64,000 bases of DNA from Dickeya oryzae (GCF_009372235.1 NZ_ML762920.1:951631-1015630), one strand, 5' to 3'. Positions 53,567 through 63,905 are shown, counted from the first letter of the stretch. A program made the numbers and translations. The notes: generated by a model not told the origin, from the letters alone.

Positions 53567-54142
53567 CTAACGCTGAATAAGCGGTTGCACTTTATTATCA
53601 ATCGCTTCCCGTGCGCGGAATATGCGCGAGCGAACTGTACCGACCGGGCAATCCATGATGTCGGCGATCTCCTCATAACTCAGCCCATCCAGTTCACGCA
53701 ACGTAATTGCCAGACGTAAATCTTCGGGCAATGACTCGATAGTATGGAAAACGATCCGTCGTAACTCTTCAGACAACATTAAATTCTCAGGGTTCGATAT
53801 TTCTTTCAACGCGCTGGCACTTTCGTAATTTTCAGCGTCGTTCGCATCCACATCGCTGGAGGGAGGACGTCGCCCCTGAGCCACCAGATAATTCTTCGCC
53901 GTGTTCACGGCAATGCGGTACAACCAGGTGTAAAAGGCACTCTCGCCACGAAACGACTCCAGCGCGCGATAGGCTTTAATAAACGACTCCTGCACTACAT
54001 CGGGTACATCCCCTGAGGGGACGTAACGCGATACCAGACTCGCCACTTTATGCTGATAACGAACGACCAGTAAATTAAACGCTTTTCTGTCGCCTTTCTG
54101 GACCCGCTCAACCAGCACCTGATCCGCTAACTGCTCGCTCAT
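53567..54142 (-). CDS. rpoE: Envelope-stress sigma factor RpoE (191 aa)
   Basis: ECF sigma factor for outer-membrane stress. Region 2 (VPDVVQESFIKAYRALESF, AFYTWLYRIAVNTAKNYL) and region 4 (LRLAITLRELDGLSYEEIAD) are nearly identical to E. coli. Leader of rpoE-rseA-rseB-rseC. Confidence 0.98.
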   Translation of the reverse strand: MSEQLADQVLVERVQKGDRKAFNLLVVRYQHKVASLVSRYVPSGDVPDVVQESFIKAYRALESFRGESAFYTWLYRIAVNTAKNYLVAQGRRPPSSDVDANDAENYESASALKEISNPENLMLSEELRRIVFHTIESLPEDLRLAITLRELDGLSYEEIADIMDCPVGTVRSRIFRAREAIDNKVQPLIQR

Positions 54143-54226
54143 CCGAGATAATGTCTCCCCAAAACCGTGTCGCCACGCCTAAGTCATGTACTGCCAGCCA
54201 TATATCTGAAATCGAGCAAGCATCGG

Positions 54227-54255
54227 CTTGGAGTCTTTTAATGTCATAAAGTTCC
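54227..54255 (-). promoter_or_regulatory. Sigma-E autoregulated rpoE promoter
   Basis: Minus strand GGAACTT (54249-54255), exactly 16 bp, TCCAAG (54227-54232). Matches the sigma-E -35 consensus perfectly and the known autoregulation of rpoE. It lies about 80 bp upstream of the rpoE start. Confidence 0.72.
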
Positions 54256-54411
54256 ACCAGACGACGCTTTTTTTGCATCCTGTCGGATACCTGCTGCGTG
54301 TCACCGTGCTGCTCTGTGGGGTTTTATTCTCATGACGTTCCCCAACCAATGGGCAAATCATACGTCAAAAGCCCGTTGCTGGCACCCCGTTCCACCTTTT
54401 TACACCCACAA

Positions 54412-54429
54412 TGTTTAATACACTAAACA
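54412..54429 (+). promoter_or_regulatory. NadR operator upstream of nadB
   Basis: TGTTTA-ATACAC-TAAACA is a perfect copy of the NadR consensus TGTTTA-N6-TAAACA. A candidate extended -10 (TGCTAGATT, 54456-54464) follows. It predicts NAD-dependent repression of nadB. Confidence 0.85.
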
Positions 54430-54497
54430 CCCACGTGCATTTAAGATAAATATTGTGCTAGATTCAAAAATACCGTTTTATAAATTAAACAACGATC

Positions 54498-56102
54498 ATG
54501 ATGTCTTCAGTTACAGACTACCACTGTGATGTGCTGATTATCGGCAGCGGAGCCGCTGGATTATCACTGGCGCTACGTCTGGCACCCCATGCACGTGTCA
54601 TGGTGCTGAGTAAAGGCCCGCTTAGCGAAAGCGCTACGTTCTACGCACAAGGCGGGATAGCCGCCGTCTTTGATGAAACCGACAGCATTGACGCCCATAT
54701 CAACGATACCCTGATTGCTGGCGACGGTTTATGCGACAGGGAAGCTGTCTCGTTTATTGCCCGTAACGCGCGTCACTGCGTGCAGTGGCTTATCGATCAA
54801 GGCGTGTTATTCGACACCGAACCCGCACCGCATGGCGAAGCACGCTACCACCTGACACGCGAAGGTGGCCATAGTCATCGCCGTATCCTGCATGCGGCAG
54901 ACGCCACAGGCAAAGCGGTAGAAACCACGCTGGTGAGCCAGGCGAAACAACACCCCAATATTGTCTTGCTGGAACGTTGCAATGCGGTGGATTTGATCAC
55001 CTCCAGCAAACTCGGCTTGCCGGGCCACAAACGGGTTGTCGGCGCGTATTTGTGGAACCGCGAAAAAGAGCACGTTGAATCCTGTCGCGCCAAAGCCGTG
55101 GTACTCGCCACCGGCGGTGCTGCCAAAGTTTACCAGTACACCACCAACCCTGATATTTCCTCCGGGGACGGCATCGCTATGGCCTGGCGGGCGGGCTGTC
55201 GGGTAGCCAATATGGAGTTTAACCAGTTCCACCCGACGTGTTTGTATCACCCACAGGCCCGCAATTTTTTGCTGACCGAAGCGCTGCGGGGTGAAGGTGC
55301 CTGGTTAACCCGGCCAGATGGCAGCCGCTTCATGCCCGATTTTGACAAGCGGGCAGAACTGGCACCACGTGATATTGTCGCCCGGGCTATCGATCATGAA
55401 ATGAAACGTCTGGGCGTAGACTGCATGTATCTGGATATCAGTCATAAACCCGCGGACTTTATCACGCAGCACTTCCCGACTATCTACGAAAAGTTACTGT
55501 CACTGGGCATTGATCTGACCCGGGAACCTATTCCTGTTGTTCCCGCCGCGCATTATACCTGTGGCGGCGTCGTGGTTGACCAGCAAGGGCGTACCGATCT
55601 GGACGGCCTGTATGCCATTGGCGAAGTCAGCTATACCGGGTTGCATGGTGCCAACCGTATGGCATCGAACTCGCTGCTGGAATGCCTGGTATATGGCTGG
55701 TCTGCCGCCGAAGACATTTTGCAGCACTTACCCGAAAAAACACTGGTGGAATCACTGCCTCGTTGGGATGAAAGCCAGGTAGAAAACTCGGATGAAAGGG
55801 TCGTGATTCAACATAATTGGCATGAGCTGCGGCTATTTATGTGGGATTATGTCGGCATTGTGCGCACCACCAAAAGACTGGAGCGTGCACTGCGGCGCAT
55901 CACACTGCTACAGCAGGAAATCAGTGAGTATTACGCCCACTTCCGTCTCTCTAACAATCTGCTGGAGCTACGCAATCTGGTTCAGGTCGCAGAATTGATT
56001 GTGCGCTGTGCGCTGGAGCGTAAAGAGAGCCGGGGGTTGCACTACACGCTCGATTATCCAGAACGTTCGCCAGACTCACACCCCACGATACTTCATCCTT
56101 AA
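54498..56102 (+). CDS. nadB: L-aspartate oxidase NadB (534 aa)
   Basis: FAD enzyme that oxidises aspartate to iminoaspartate, first step of NAD synthesis. FAD motif [16 protein letters not shown], the flavoprotein active-site segment [19 protein letters not shown] ([13 protein letters not shown]), and the conserved [12 protein letters not shown]. Two successive ATG codons; either may start. Diverges from rpoE, as in E. coli. Confidence 0.97.
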   Translation: MMSSVTDYHCDVLIIGSGAAGLSLALRLAPHARVMVLSKGPLSESATFYAQGGIAAVFDETDSIDAHINDTLIAGDGLCDREAVSFIARNARHCVQWLIDQGVLFDTEPAPHGEARYHLTREGGHSHRRILHAADATGKAVETTLVSQAKQHPNIVLLERCNAVDLITSSKLGLPGHKRVVGAYLWNREKEHVESCRAKAVVLATGGAAKVYQYTTNPDISSGDGIAMAWRAGCRVANMEFNQFHPTCLYHPQARNFLLTEALRGEGAWLTRPDGSRFMPDFDKRAELAPRDIVARAIDHEMKRLGVDCMYLDISHKPADFITQHFPTIYEKLLSLGIDLTREPIPVVPAAHYTCGGVVVDQQGRTDLDGLYAIGEVSYTGLHGANRMASNSLLECLVYGWSAAEDILQHLPEKTLVESLPRWDESQVENSDERVVIQHNWHELRLFMWDYVGIVRTTKRLERALRRITLLQQEISEYYAHFRLSNNLLELRNLVQVAELIVRCALERKESRGLHYTLDYPERSPDSHPTILHP

Positions 56103-56119
56103 TGCATAACTCAGTGCCG

Positions 56120-56140
56120 CTGCCGGGTCTCCCCCGGCAG
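56120..56140 (+). terminator. Hairpin after nadB, possible terminator
   Basis: CTGCCGGG-TCTCC-CCCGGCAG, strong 8-bp stem, no T-run (CATCCCTTC follows). Confidence 0.5.
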
Positions 56141-56205
56141 CATCCCTTCACCTACCGGGCAAAAACGCGCTGCTCAGGAGAGCGCATCCCTGCCTGAATT
56201 GCCTT

Positions 56206-56967
56206 TCACATCGACAAATAAAAATCCCGCGTCAAGGTCTGAAAAGACGACGAATATTGGCGGTCGTCATCACGAATGATTAACGACGTTCGATTCACCG
56301 CTATCGCGCTTATCTCTGACTCACCTGCACGCCGCAGTGACAGCAGCACCCGATTGATCGGCCGACTCGCACTGTCCGCCACATCGACGCGGATATCAGC
56401 ACGCCATGCCAACTGCTGTGCCAACGTTAAGAAATCTTCCGCCCCACTTACCGGCAAGACGACACAAAATCGCCCCTCAGGCATCAGTAGCCGACTGGCG
56501 CAATCCAATAACGCGTCGTGTGTCAACGTGGTGGTATAACGCGCCTGTGCACGCTGGGTCGATGCGCAATCCACACCGGGGGAAAAATAGGGCGGATTAC
56601 TCACGATCAACGAGTAACGCGAAGCAGTATCCCGAGCGTAGGCCAGAATATCGGTCTGATAAATTCGTATAGCGTCAGCCCAGGGCGACAATGCCACATT
56701 GTCTGCCGCCTGCGCACTGGCAGCGGAATCCAGCTCTACACCGTCGATAGGTACCTGCCCGCCACTGCGTTGCGCCAGCATCAAGGCCAACAGGCCGGAA
56801 CCACAGCCGATATCGAGTATCCGCGTTTCCTGATGCAGTGGTGTCCATGCGCCCAGCAACACGCCATCGGTTCCCACTTTCATCGCGCAACGGTCATGCG
56901 CGACAAAAAACTGTTTAAAAGTAAATCCTCCGGCGCGCGGAGCCGGTGTATGCTGCTGGAAGGTCAT
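56206..56967 (-). CDS. trmN6: tRNA1(Val) A37 N6-methyltransferase TrmN6 (253 aa)
   Basis: SAM-dependent enzyme that makes m6A37 in tRNA-Val. SAM-binding [15 protein letters not shown], catalytic NPPY in [11 protein letters not shown]. The frame extends to a TTG at 57000; the ATG at 56967 ([17 protein letters not shown]) agrees with the family. A TTGACA in the upstream segment suggests that this DNA is promoter. Diverges from srmB. Confidence 0.92.
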   Translation of the reverse strand: MTFQQHTPAPRAGGFTFKQFFVAHDRCAMKVGTDGVLLGAWTPLHQETRILDIGCGSGLLALMLAQRSGGQVPIDGVELDSAASAQAADNVALSPWADAIRIYQTDILAYARDTASRYSLIVSNPPYFSPGVDCASTQRAQARYTTTLTHDALLDCASRLLMPEGRFCVVLPVSGAEDFLTLAQQLAWRADIRVDVADSASRPINRVLLSLRRAGESEISAIAVNRTSLIIRDDDRQYSSSFQTLTRDFYLSM

Positions 56968-57113
56968 TGCTATGCCGTATTTATGCCGTATTGTTGTCAA
57001 ACTGCGGCTAGCATAGGAGAAACACCCGCCCGGGAAAAGTGGCGAATGCCGCTTAAACAGATGAACAACCCCGCCAATGCGTCTATAATCAGCGCCCCGA
57101 ACAGAGGTAGACC

Positions 57114-58466
57114 ATGACTGCGACCAATTTTTCCGAGTTTGATCTTGATGATAGCCTGCTTGACGCCTTGCGCGACATGGGCTTCAGCCGTCCGACCGCC
57201 ATTCAGGCCGAGGCAATTCCTCCGGCGATGGAAGGGCGTGATGTACTAGGCTCCGCGCCGACCGGAACCGGCAAAACCGCAGCCTATCTGCTGCCGGTTT
57301 TACAACACTTGCTGGATTTTCCACGTAAAAAATCCGGCCCGCCGCGGATCCTGATACTGACACCGACCCGGGAACTGGCGATGCAGGTGGCCGATCAGGC
57401 TCGGGCGTTAGCAGCTCATACTCATCTGGACATTGCGACCATCACCGGCGGGGTGGCTTATATGAACCACGCCGAGGTGTTTAGCGAAAATCAGGATGTG
57501 GTTGTCGCCACGACGGGTCGTTTATTGCAATACATCAAAGAAGAGAATTTTGACTGTCGTGCAGTAGAAACCCTGATTCTGGATGAAGCAGACCGCATGT
57601 TGGACATGGGGTTTGCGCAGGACATCGAGCATATTGCCGGTGAAACTCGCTGGCGTAAGCAGACCATGTTGTTCTCTGCAACGCTTGAAGGGGATGCTAT
57701 TCAGGATTTTGCTGAGCGACTGCTAAATGACCCTATAGAAGTGGAAGCCGAACCGTCACGGCGTGAGCGTAAAAAAATCCTGCAATGGTACTACCGTGCC
57801 GACGATATTCAGCACAAGACCGCGCTACTCAGCAACCTGCTCAAACAGCCGGACGTCACGCGTTCCATCGTGTTTGTGCGCAAACGTGAGCGAGTGCATG
57901 AACTGGTAGACTGGTTGCGATCTGCTGGCATCGAATCCTGTTACCTGGAAGGAGAAATGGTGCAGGCCAAACGCAATGAAGCCATCAAACGGTTGAGTGA
58001 AGGCCGAGTGAAAGTGCTGGTTGCTACCGACGTCGCCGCACGCGGTCTGGATATTCAGGATGTCAGCCACGTGTTCAACTTCGATTTGCCTCGCACGTCT
58101 GACGTTTATCTGCATCGCATTGGCCGTACCGGACGAGCGGGCCGTAAAGGCTGCGCTATCTCGCTGGTCGAGGCGCATGACTATCTGCTGCTCGATAAAA
58201 TTGGTCGTTATCTGAACGAGCCATTGAAAGCGCGCGTCATTGATGAATTGCGCCCGAGTACCCGTGCGCCAAGCCCCAAATCTACGGGTAAGCCATCGAA
58301 GAAAGTGCTGGCTAAGCGCAAAGAGCAGAAAGAAAAAGAGAAAGAAAAGCAGAAGGCAAAGGTCAAGGTGCGCCACCGCGATAGTAAAAATATCGGTAAA
58401 CGTCGTCAGCCCAGCGCCAAAGCGTCAGCGGAACAACCGAAAGAAAAACCCGCAGATAATACCTAA
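57114..58466 (+). CDS. srmB: DEAD-box RNA helicase SrmB (450 aa)
   Basis: ATP-dependent RNA helicase for 50S assembly. Q-motif [13 protein letters not shown], motif I APTGTGKT, motif II DEAD ([14 protein letters not shown]), motif III SAT and motif [12 protein letters not shown] are intact. Lys/Glu-rich basic tail from residue 395. Confidence 0.97.
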   Translation: MTATNFSEFDLDDSLLDALRDMGFSRPTAIQAEAIPPAMEGRDVLGSAPTGTGKTAAYLLPVLQHLLDFPRKKSGPPRILILTPTRELAMQVADQARALAAHTHLDIATITGGVAYMNHAEVFSENQDVVVATTGRLLQYIKEENFDCRAVETLILDEADRMLDMGFAQDIEHIAGETRWRKQTMLFSATLEGDAIQDFAERLLNDPIEVEAEPSRRERKKILQWYYRADDIQHKTALLSNLLKQPDVTRSIVFVRKRERVHELVDWLRSAGIESCYLEGEMVQAKRNEAIKRLSEGRVKVLVATDVAARGLDIQDVSHVFNFDLPRTSDVYLHRIGRTGRAGRKGCAISLVEAHDYLLLDKIGRYLNEPLKARVIDELRPSTRAPSPKSTGKPSKKVLAKRKEQKEKEKEKQKAKVKVRHRDSKNIGKRRQPSAKASAEQPKEKPADNT

Positions 58467-58491
58467 AGCAAGTGTGTTGACCGTTAAACCG

Positions 58492-58524
58492 CACAGGGAG
58501 CCAAATGGCTCCCTGTGTTTTTAG
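58492..58524 (+). terminator. Rho-independent terminator after srmB
   Basis: CACAGGGAGCC-AAAT-GGCTCCCTGTG followed by TTTTTA. Confidence 0.9.
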
Positions 58525-58604
58525 GGACAACTGAAAATCAGTGTCAGGCTATCGATACCTGCTAATCCCACGCCATAAAAACCGTCTCATAAAAACCATG
58601 CCAT

Positions 58605-58639
58605 AAAAAACATGCCGGACACATTATGTGACCGGCATG
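58605..58639 (-). terminator. Rho-independent terminator after grcA
   Basis: CATGCCGG (58611-58618) and CCGGCATG (58632-58639) with inner pairing ACAT/TGT; TTTTTT follows on the minus strand (58605-58610). Confidence 0.85.
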
Positions 58640-58720
58640 GTTTGCATGACGATAGCTTGTATAACGCATGTTCAGGTAAAGCTATCGTTCTTCGCCTGAC
58701 GCTCTGTCTTGCCGACGTAC

Positions 58721-59104
58721 TTACAGGCTTTCAGTAAAGGTACGGGCGATGACATCACGCTGTTGTTCAGGCGTCAGCGAGTTGAAACGAACGGCATAAC
58801 CCGACACACGAATGGTCAACTGCGGGTATTTTTCCGGGTTCTTCACTGCATCTTCCAGTGTTTCACGACGCAATACGTTCACGTTCAGATGCTGGCCACC
58901 CTCAACGCGCACTTCCGGTTTGATTTCCAGTGGTACTTCGCGATATTCGAACTGCCCCAGATCGCTGATAGCCACGATTTGATCTTCGTTAAACTCCGAT
59001 TTGGCACAGACACAACGCGCCTGAGATTTCTCTTCATCCAGCAGCCAGAAAGAGTTAACCAGGGCATTGTTATTTGCTTTGGTGATTTGAATACCTGTAA
59101 CCAT
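58721..59104 (-). CDS. grcA: Autonomous glycyl radical cofactor GrcA (127 aa)
   Basis: Spare glycyl-radical domain that rescues pyruvate formate-lyase after oxygen cleavage. The C-terminal motif RVSGYAVRF carries the radical glycine. Length equals E. coli YfiD. Two FNR boxes upstream predict anaerobic and microaerobic induction. Confidence 0.97.
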   Translation of the reverse strand: MVTGIQITKANNNALVNSFWLLDEEKSQARCVCAKSEFNEDQIVAISDLGQFEYREVPLEIKPEVRVEGGQHLNVNVLRRETLEDAVKNPEKYPQLTIRVSGYAVRFNSLTPEQQRDVIARTFTESL

Positions 59105-59212
59105 TATTGCCTCCGTTAAGCGGCGTCTATTGAACCGAATACAAAATCCACGATTGATAACAAACTGCCAGCAACGTTAACGCCAGCGCAAAACCAATCG
59201 AATCTAACACTC

Positions 59213-59307
59213 TGTATACCAGCCCTTCCCCTCTCACTCTTTGATGCAAGTCAATTTTAACCACCCACCACTTGAGGGCTGGCGTATAATTAATTGTTTT
59301 ATATCAA
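59213..59307 (-). promoter_or_regulatory. grcA promoter with two FNR boxes
   Basis: FNR sites TTGATGCAAGTCAA (59241-59254) and TTGTTTTATATCAA (59294-59307), centres 53 bp apart. With -10 TATACA (59213-59218, minus strand) and start near 59206, they fall at about -41 and -94. This is the arrangement known for E. coli yfiD (-40.5 and -93.5), where the upstream box dampens expression under full anaerobiosis. Confidence 0.85.
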
Positions 59308-59509
59308 TTTACCCCAAAACTCACGATGCAATTATTTTTGTAAATTTTAAAAAAATTTCGCAACCCACCATTTACCAGCAATAAAAGGCCGCGAATAATT
59401 TTCCCTCTGCCGTGTTTGACGGTAATCTTAGTCACCTGAACTGATGAATCAGGCTGAACCTGCGTACCCAGGTTGTCGCCATTTACCCGATTGAGCAAAG
59501 AGCCTTGCC
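59308..59509 (+). other. Non-coding stretch before ung
   Basis: AT-rich, no gene. The ung promoter must lie here; I cannot name its elements. Confidence 0.4.
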
Positions 59510-60199
59510 ATGACCACTTCCCTGACCTGGCACGATGTGCTGGCCCAAGAGAAAGAACAGCCTTACTTTGTTAACACCTTGTCGTTTGTCCATCAGGAAC
59601 GTGCGGCAGGCAAGGTTATCTATCCGCCACAAAAAGATGTCTTTAACGCCTTCCGCTTTACTGAGTTTCACGACGTCAAAGTCGTGATTCTGGGGCAGGA
59701 TCCGTACCACGGCCCGAATCAGGCGCATGGGTTATCGTTTTCAGTGCGCCCGGGCGTGCCGGCTCCCCCTTCTTTAGTCAATATCTACAAAGAGCTGGCT
59801 AACGATATTGCTGGATTTGAAATTCCCTCCCACGGCTTTTTACAAAGCTGGGCGCAGCAAGGCGTGATGCTGCTGAATACCGTACTGACGGTGGAAGCAG
59901 GCAAAGCACATTCACACGCAAATCTGGGTTGGGAAACATTCACCGACAAAGTGATAGAAAATCTGAACGCACACCGGGAAGGGATCGTATTTCTGTTGTG
60001 GGGATCACATGCACAGAAGAAAGGCAGCATTATTGATACACAACGGCACCATGTTCTGAAAGCACCGCATCCGTCGCCGTTATCCGCGCATCGTGGTTTT
60101 TTAGGATGCCATCATTTCTCGAAAACCAATCAGTTGCTGGAGCAACAGGGAGATTCGCCCATCGACTGGACACCCCGGTTACCAGAAAACGTCCAATAG
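59510..60199 (+). CDS. ung: Uracil-DNA glycosylase Ung (229 aa)
   Basis: Removes uracil from DNA. Catalytic Asp in [18 protein letters not shown] and His in [11 protein letters not shown] are present. Typical length. Divergent from grcA, the same neighbour as in E. coli. Confidence 0.98.
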   Translation: MTTSLTWHDVLAQEKEQPYFVNTLSFVHQERAAGKVIYPPQKDVFNAFRFTEFHDVKVVILGQDPYHGPNQAHGLSFSVRPGVPAPPSLVNIYKELANDIAGFEIPSHGFLQSWAQQGVMLLNTVLTVEAGKAHSHANLGWETFTDKVIENLNAHREGIVFLLWGSHAQKKGSIIDTQRHHVLKAPHPSPLSAHRGFLGCHHFSKTNQLLEQQGDSPIDWTPRLPENVQ

Positions 60200-60206
60200 C
60201 GGGTTT

Positions 60207-60237
60207 GTCATTGCCTTTGCTGGTCAGAGGCAATGAC
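60207..60237. other. Hairpin after ung
   Basis: GTCATTGCCT (60207-60216) and AGGCAATGAC (60228-60237): perfect 10-bp stem, 11-nt loop, no T-run on either side. Could end ung or the tRNA-Ala transcript from the other strand. Confidence 0.5.
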
Positions 60238-60322
60238 GCATCATCAGCAGCATAAAAGCAAAAAACTGGTTGAACCGTAAGAAAATAAAAGGAAGGAACA
60301 AGGGAAGTACTGCGAAGAAATA

Positions 60323-60398
<76 letters not shown>

Positions 60399-60444
60399 AC
60401 ATCTGATGACACTATCGATAACCAGACCTTTTGGGATGAAGGTT

Positions 60445-60520
<76 letters not shown>

Positions 60521-60551
60521 GTACCGACACAGTATCGTGTGAACGGGTCGC

Positions 60552-60580
60552 ATGATATGCAACGCCCCTACCCCTGTCAA
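60552..60580 (-). promoter_or_regulatory. Promoter of the tRNA-Ala operon
   Basis: TTGACA (60575-60580), 17 bp, TATCAT (60552-60557) on the minus strand, with a GC-rich stretch after the -10 (GCGACCCG), typical of stringently controlled stable-RNA promoters. Confidence 0.82.
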
Positions 60581-60788
60581 CGCCAAAATCCATTTCTCCG
60601 ATCAACCGCTGAAAAAGCCGTCAACGCAAGACGCCAGGTGTCATGCAGCAACGCACGTTTTACCCCAAAGGTAAAAAACGCTGCAAATCAAGCGTGTTTG
60701 CTATTAGCTTATGACAAAAAAGTTTTTCTTACTTTTCACAAAAACCTTAACAATGCGTCATTATTTCATCTACCGGAGTTTTCCAGAC

Positions 60789-62057
60789 ATGAAAGATGCC
60801 ACACTCGCTCTACACCATGGTTTTACCTCCGATCCCGTCACCAAAGCCGTAGCCGTGCCGATTTATCAAAATGTCGCCTTTGAATTCGAGAATGCACAGC
60901 ACGGTGCAGATCTGTTCAACCTTGCCGTCCCAGGCAATATCTATACGCGGATTATGAACCCGACCAATGATGTGCTGGAACAACGTCTGGCGGCATTGGA
61001 AGGTGGTATTGCGGCGCTGGTGGTTTCTGCCGGTAGTGCCGCCATAACTTATGCGATTCAAACGCTGACCCGTCAGGGTGACAATATTGTGTCGACCCCA
61101 CAGTTATATGGTGGCACCTATACCCTGTTTGCTCACATGCTGCCGAGTTTCGGGGTAGAAGTCCGTTTCGCAGCGGATGACTCACCGCAAGCTATCGCAG
61201 AACTGATTGATGAGAAAACCCGGTTGGTCTACTGCGAAAGTATCGGCAATCCAGCGGGCAATATTGTCGATATTGAAGCGCTGGCACAGGTTGCTCACCA
61301 GCATGGTGTACCGCTGGTGGTGGATAACACCGTGGCCTCGCCAGTACTGTGCAAACCGATTGCATTCGGTGCAGACATCGTCGTGCATTCGATCACGAAA
61401 TACGTTGGCGGTCACGGTAACTCACTCGGTGGTGTCATTGTGGATGCCGGGACATTCCCCTGGTCGCAATACCCTGAAAAATACCCGGGCCTGAATCTCC
61501 CCGAACCGGCCTATCATGGCGTGGTCTATACCGAGACATTCGGCCCAGCCGCTTTTATTGCCCGCGCCCGCACCGTTCCACTGCGTAACACCGGTTCAGC
61601 GCTCGCTCCCATGAATGCCTTCTTATTACTGCAGGGGTTAGAAACACTGTCGCTGCGCATGGAGCGGCATGTGGAAAATGCCAAAAAAGTGGCGGAATAC
61701 CTGCAGTCGCACCCCAGCGTAGCCTGGGTCAGCTACGCTGGCCTGCCGGATCACCCGCATTACGCTCTGGCACAGAAATACATGAAAGGTACCCCGTCAG
61801 CTATTCTGTCGTTCGGCCTCAAAGACGGTTACGACGCGGGAGTACGCTTCTATGACGCCCTGAAAATTTTTAAACGGCTGGTCAATATTGGTGATGCCAA
61901 ATCGTTAGCCTGCCACCCGGCATCGACCACTCATCGCCAGATGACACCAGAAGAACAGGCTAAGGCTGGCGTTAAACCGGAAATGATTCGCCTGTCAGTC
62001 GGCATCGAAGCAATAGAAGATTTACTGGACGACCTGAATCAGGCACTCAATGCCTGA
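60789..62057 (+). CDS. O-acetylhomoserine sulfhydrylase-type PLP enzyme, MetY-like (422 aa)
   Basis: Cys/Met-metabolism PLP family, O-acetyl-L-homoserine (thiol)-lyase subfamily. TLALHHGF near the start, YTRIMNPTNDVLEQRLAALEGG, the PLP lysine in HSITKYVGGHGNSLGG, and the C-terminal SLACHPASTTHRQ are family signatures. This would allow direct sulfhydrylation to homocysteine, in addition to the usual enterobacterial transsulfuration route. The frame is open upstream to 60711, but ATG at 60789 gives the usual N terminus. It stands alone between tRNA-Ala and gltX, where E. coli has no such gene, so it is probably an acquired insertion. Confidence 0.88.
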   Translation: MKDATLALHHGFTSDPVTKAVAVPIYQNVAFEFENAQHGADLFNLAVPGNIYTRIMNPTNDVLEQRLAALEGGIAALVVSAGSAAITYAIQTLTRQGDNIVSTPQLYGGTYTLFAHMLPSFGVEVRFAADDSPQAIAELIDEKTRLVYCESIGNPAGNIVDIEALAQVAHQHGVPLVVDNTVASPVLCKPIAFGADIVVHSITKYVGGHGNSLGGVIVDAGTFPWSQYPEKYPGLNLPEPAYHGVVYTETFGPAAFIARARTVPLRNTGSALAPMNAFLLLQGLETLSLRMERHVENAKKVAEYLQSHPSVAWVSYAGLPDHPHYALAQKYMKGTPSAILSFGLKDGYDAGVRFYDALKIFKRLVNIGDAKSLACHPASTTHRQMTPEEQAKAGVKPEMIRLSVGIEAIEDLLDDLNQALNA

Positions 62058-62080
62058 TATTCCGGTTGCGTCACGGTAGT

Positions 62081-62113
62081 CAATCGCCATCATTTTAAAA
62101 ATGATGGCGATTG
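62081..62113. repeat. Perfect 33-bp palindrome after the metY-like gene
   Basis: CAATCGCCATCATTTT (62081-62096), one base, and its exact complement (62098-62113): 16-bp arms around an AT-rich centre. It is not followed by a T-run but lies 24 bp before the real terminator. It would form a very stable RNA hairpin, or a cruciform or protein site in DNA. Confidence 0.75.
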
Positions 62114-62136
62114 CAAGAGTGGATACTGGACGTAAA

Positions 62137-62160
62137 AAAACCCTGGCAAGCCAGGGTTTT
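62137..62160. terminator. Bidirectional terminator between the metY-like gene and gltX
   Basis: AAAACCCTGG-CAAG-CCAGGGTTTT, serving both convergent genes. Confidence 0.88.
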
Positions 62161-62188
62161 GAAGAGTCACTATCCCGACAATAGAGGA

Positions 62189-63604
62189 TTATTGCTGGGC
62201 TTCGCGCTCACTGATAAACGCCAGTGCCCGATCGATACGCGTCAGTGTACGTGACTGACCGACGGCATGCACCGTCACATCCACGCCCGGTGACTGGCCT
62301 GCACCGGTTACCGCCACACGCAACGGCATCCCTACTTTACCCATCCCTTGCTGCAATTCGTCGGCCGTGCCCTGAATAGCATGGTGAATATTTTCTGGTG
62401 TCCAGTCAGTGATGGCAGCCAGCTTGCTGCGAACCAATTCCAGCGGCTGACGTGCTACCGGACGCAAGTGTTTCTTCGCGGCATCAGCATCGAACTCTGC
62501 AAACTCTTCATAGAAGTAGCGGCAGGACTCGGCAATCTCTTTCAGCGTCTTGCAGCGCTCGCCCAGCAATGTCACCAGTTCGCTTAACTGAGGACCAGTA
62601 CGGGTATCAATACCAGCCTGCTCGATATGCCACGACAGATGGGTCGCCACGTATTCCGGAGGCAGATGGTTAATATAGTGGTGATTCAGCCACTGCAGCT
62701 TTTCTGTATTAAATGCACTGGCGGATTTGCTGACAGCATCCAGTGAGAACAACTGCTTCATCTCATCAATAGAGAAAATTTCCTGATCGCCGTGAGCCCA
62801 TCCCAAACGCACCAGATAGTTGAGTAATGCTTCCGGCAGATAGCCATCATCACGGTACTGCATCACACCGACGGCACCGTGGCGCTTGGACAGCTTCTTA
62901 CCGTCGTCGCCCAAAATCATGGAAACGTGCGCGTATTCCGGCACTGGTGCACCCAGCGCTTTGAGAATATTGATCTGACGCGGCGTATTATTGATATGGT
63001 CTTCGCCACGAATAACGTGGGTGATCCCCATATCCCAGTCGTCGATAACCACACAGAAGTTATAGGTCGGTGAACCGTCGGTACGGCGGATGATCAGATC
63101 ATCGAGCTCAAGGTTGCTGAATTCAATCGGCCCGCGAATACGGTCATCGAAGATCACCGAACCATCCTGGGGGTTGCGAAAACGCACCACATGCGGTTCA
63201 TCATCAGCATGGTGTTCATGAGAATCACGGCAGCAGCCGTCATAGCGTGGCTTGTCACCATTAGCCATCTGCTGTTCACGCAGCGTTTCCAGACGTTCTT
63301 TAGAGCAGTAGCATTTGTAAGCCGTACCGTTTTCCAGCATCTGATCGATGACCGCGTTATAGCGATCAAAACGCTTGGTCTGATAGTACGGGCCTTCATC
63401 CCAGTCCAGATTCAACCAGTTCATGCCATCCATAATGGCGTCAATCGCCTCTTTGGTCGAACGCTCCAGATCGGTATCTTCAATACGCAAAACAAATTCG
63501 CCGCCATGATGACGGGCAAACAACCAGGAATACAGTGCGGTACGGGCACCGCCAACATGAAGATAACCAGTCGGGCTGGGCGCAAAGCGGGTTTTGATTT
63601 TCAT
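62189..63604 (-). CDS. gltX: Glutamyl-tRNA synthetase (471 aa)
   Basis: Class I aminoacyl-tRNA synthetase. HIGH motif appears as HVGG in [18 protein letters not shown]-like motif KKLSKRHGA, and a zinc knuckle CYCSKE ... [10 protein letters not shown] (about residues 98-130). The frame extends upstream, but [13 protein letters not shown] at 63604 gives 471 residues, equal to E. coli. Confidence 0.98.
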   Translation of the reverse strand: MKIKTRFAPSPTGYLHVGGARTALYSWLFARHHGGEFVLRIEDTDLERSTKEAIDAIMDGMNWLNLDWDEGPYYQTKRFDRYNAVIDQMLENGTAYKCYCSKERLETLREQQMANGDKPRYDGCCRDSHEHHADDEPHVVRFRNPQDGSVIFDDRIRGPIEFSNLELDDLIIRRTDGSPTYNFCVVIDDWDMGITHVIRGEDHINNTPRQINILKALGAPVPEYAHVSMILGDDGKKLSKRHGAVGVMQYRDDGYLPEALLNYLVRLGWAHGDQEIFSIDEMKQLFSLDAVSKSASAFNTEKLQWLNHHYINHLPPEYVATHLSWHIEQAGIDTRTGPQLSELVTLLGERCKTLKEIAESCRYFYEEFAEFDADAAKKHLRPVARQPLELVRSKLAAITDWTPENIHHAIQGTADELQQGMGKVGMPLRVAVTGAGQSPGVDVTVHAVGQSRTLTRIDRALAFISEREAQQ

Positions 63605-63726
63605 TGGGATTACGGCCTTAATTAGACAGCAACGGTCGGTTAACACCAACCAGGATTCCGGACTGCGCCCCGCCATCAAGGGTGCGCGCTGTCAGCGCGA
63701 GACACAGCCTGCTTAAAGTGGGCAAT

Positions 63727-63754
63727 ATTCTATCACTCCCCCTCGATTCCTCAA
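63727..63754 (-). promoter_or_regulatory. Candidate gltX promoter
   Basis: Minus strand TTGAGG (63749-63754), 16 bp, TAGAAT (63727-63732), about 120 bp before the start codon. The leader shows no clear leader peptide or riboswitch. Confidence 0.45.
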
Positions 63755-63877
63755 CGCCATAACCACGTCGAGGCCAGTCTCTTCGCGCTAAAATGCGCAG
63801 GGATTCAACGACAACGCCCAGAAATACGGCATATCGACTAATTTTACAACGAACGACCATTTTCGTTTTAAAAAGCG

Positions 63878-63905
63878 TTGACTCATAGTCAACTATCCCT
63901 ATAAT
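63878..63905 (+). promoter_or_regulatory. Strong promoter of the tRNA-Val operon
   Basis: TTGACT (63878-63883), 16 bp, TATAAT (63900-63905), then a GC-rich discriminator (GCGAC). The -35 is embedded in the palindrome GTTGACT-CAT-AGTCAAC (63877-63893). Confidence 0.82.

Noticed and set aside
54179..54361. 60-residue open frame upstream of rpoE, a possible leader peptide like RseD
   Set aside because: Its start and first half lie upstream of or inside the predicted sigma-E promoter, so it would not be on the transcript; composition is not convincing.
60629..60650. Possible MetJ box before the metY-like gene
   Set aside because: AGACGCCAGGTGTCAT shows only partial agreement with two AGACGTCT units; too weak to call.
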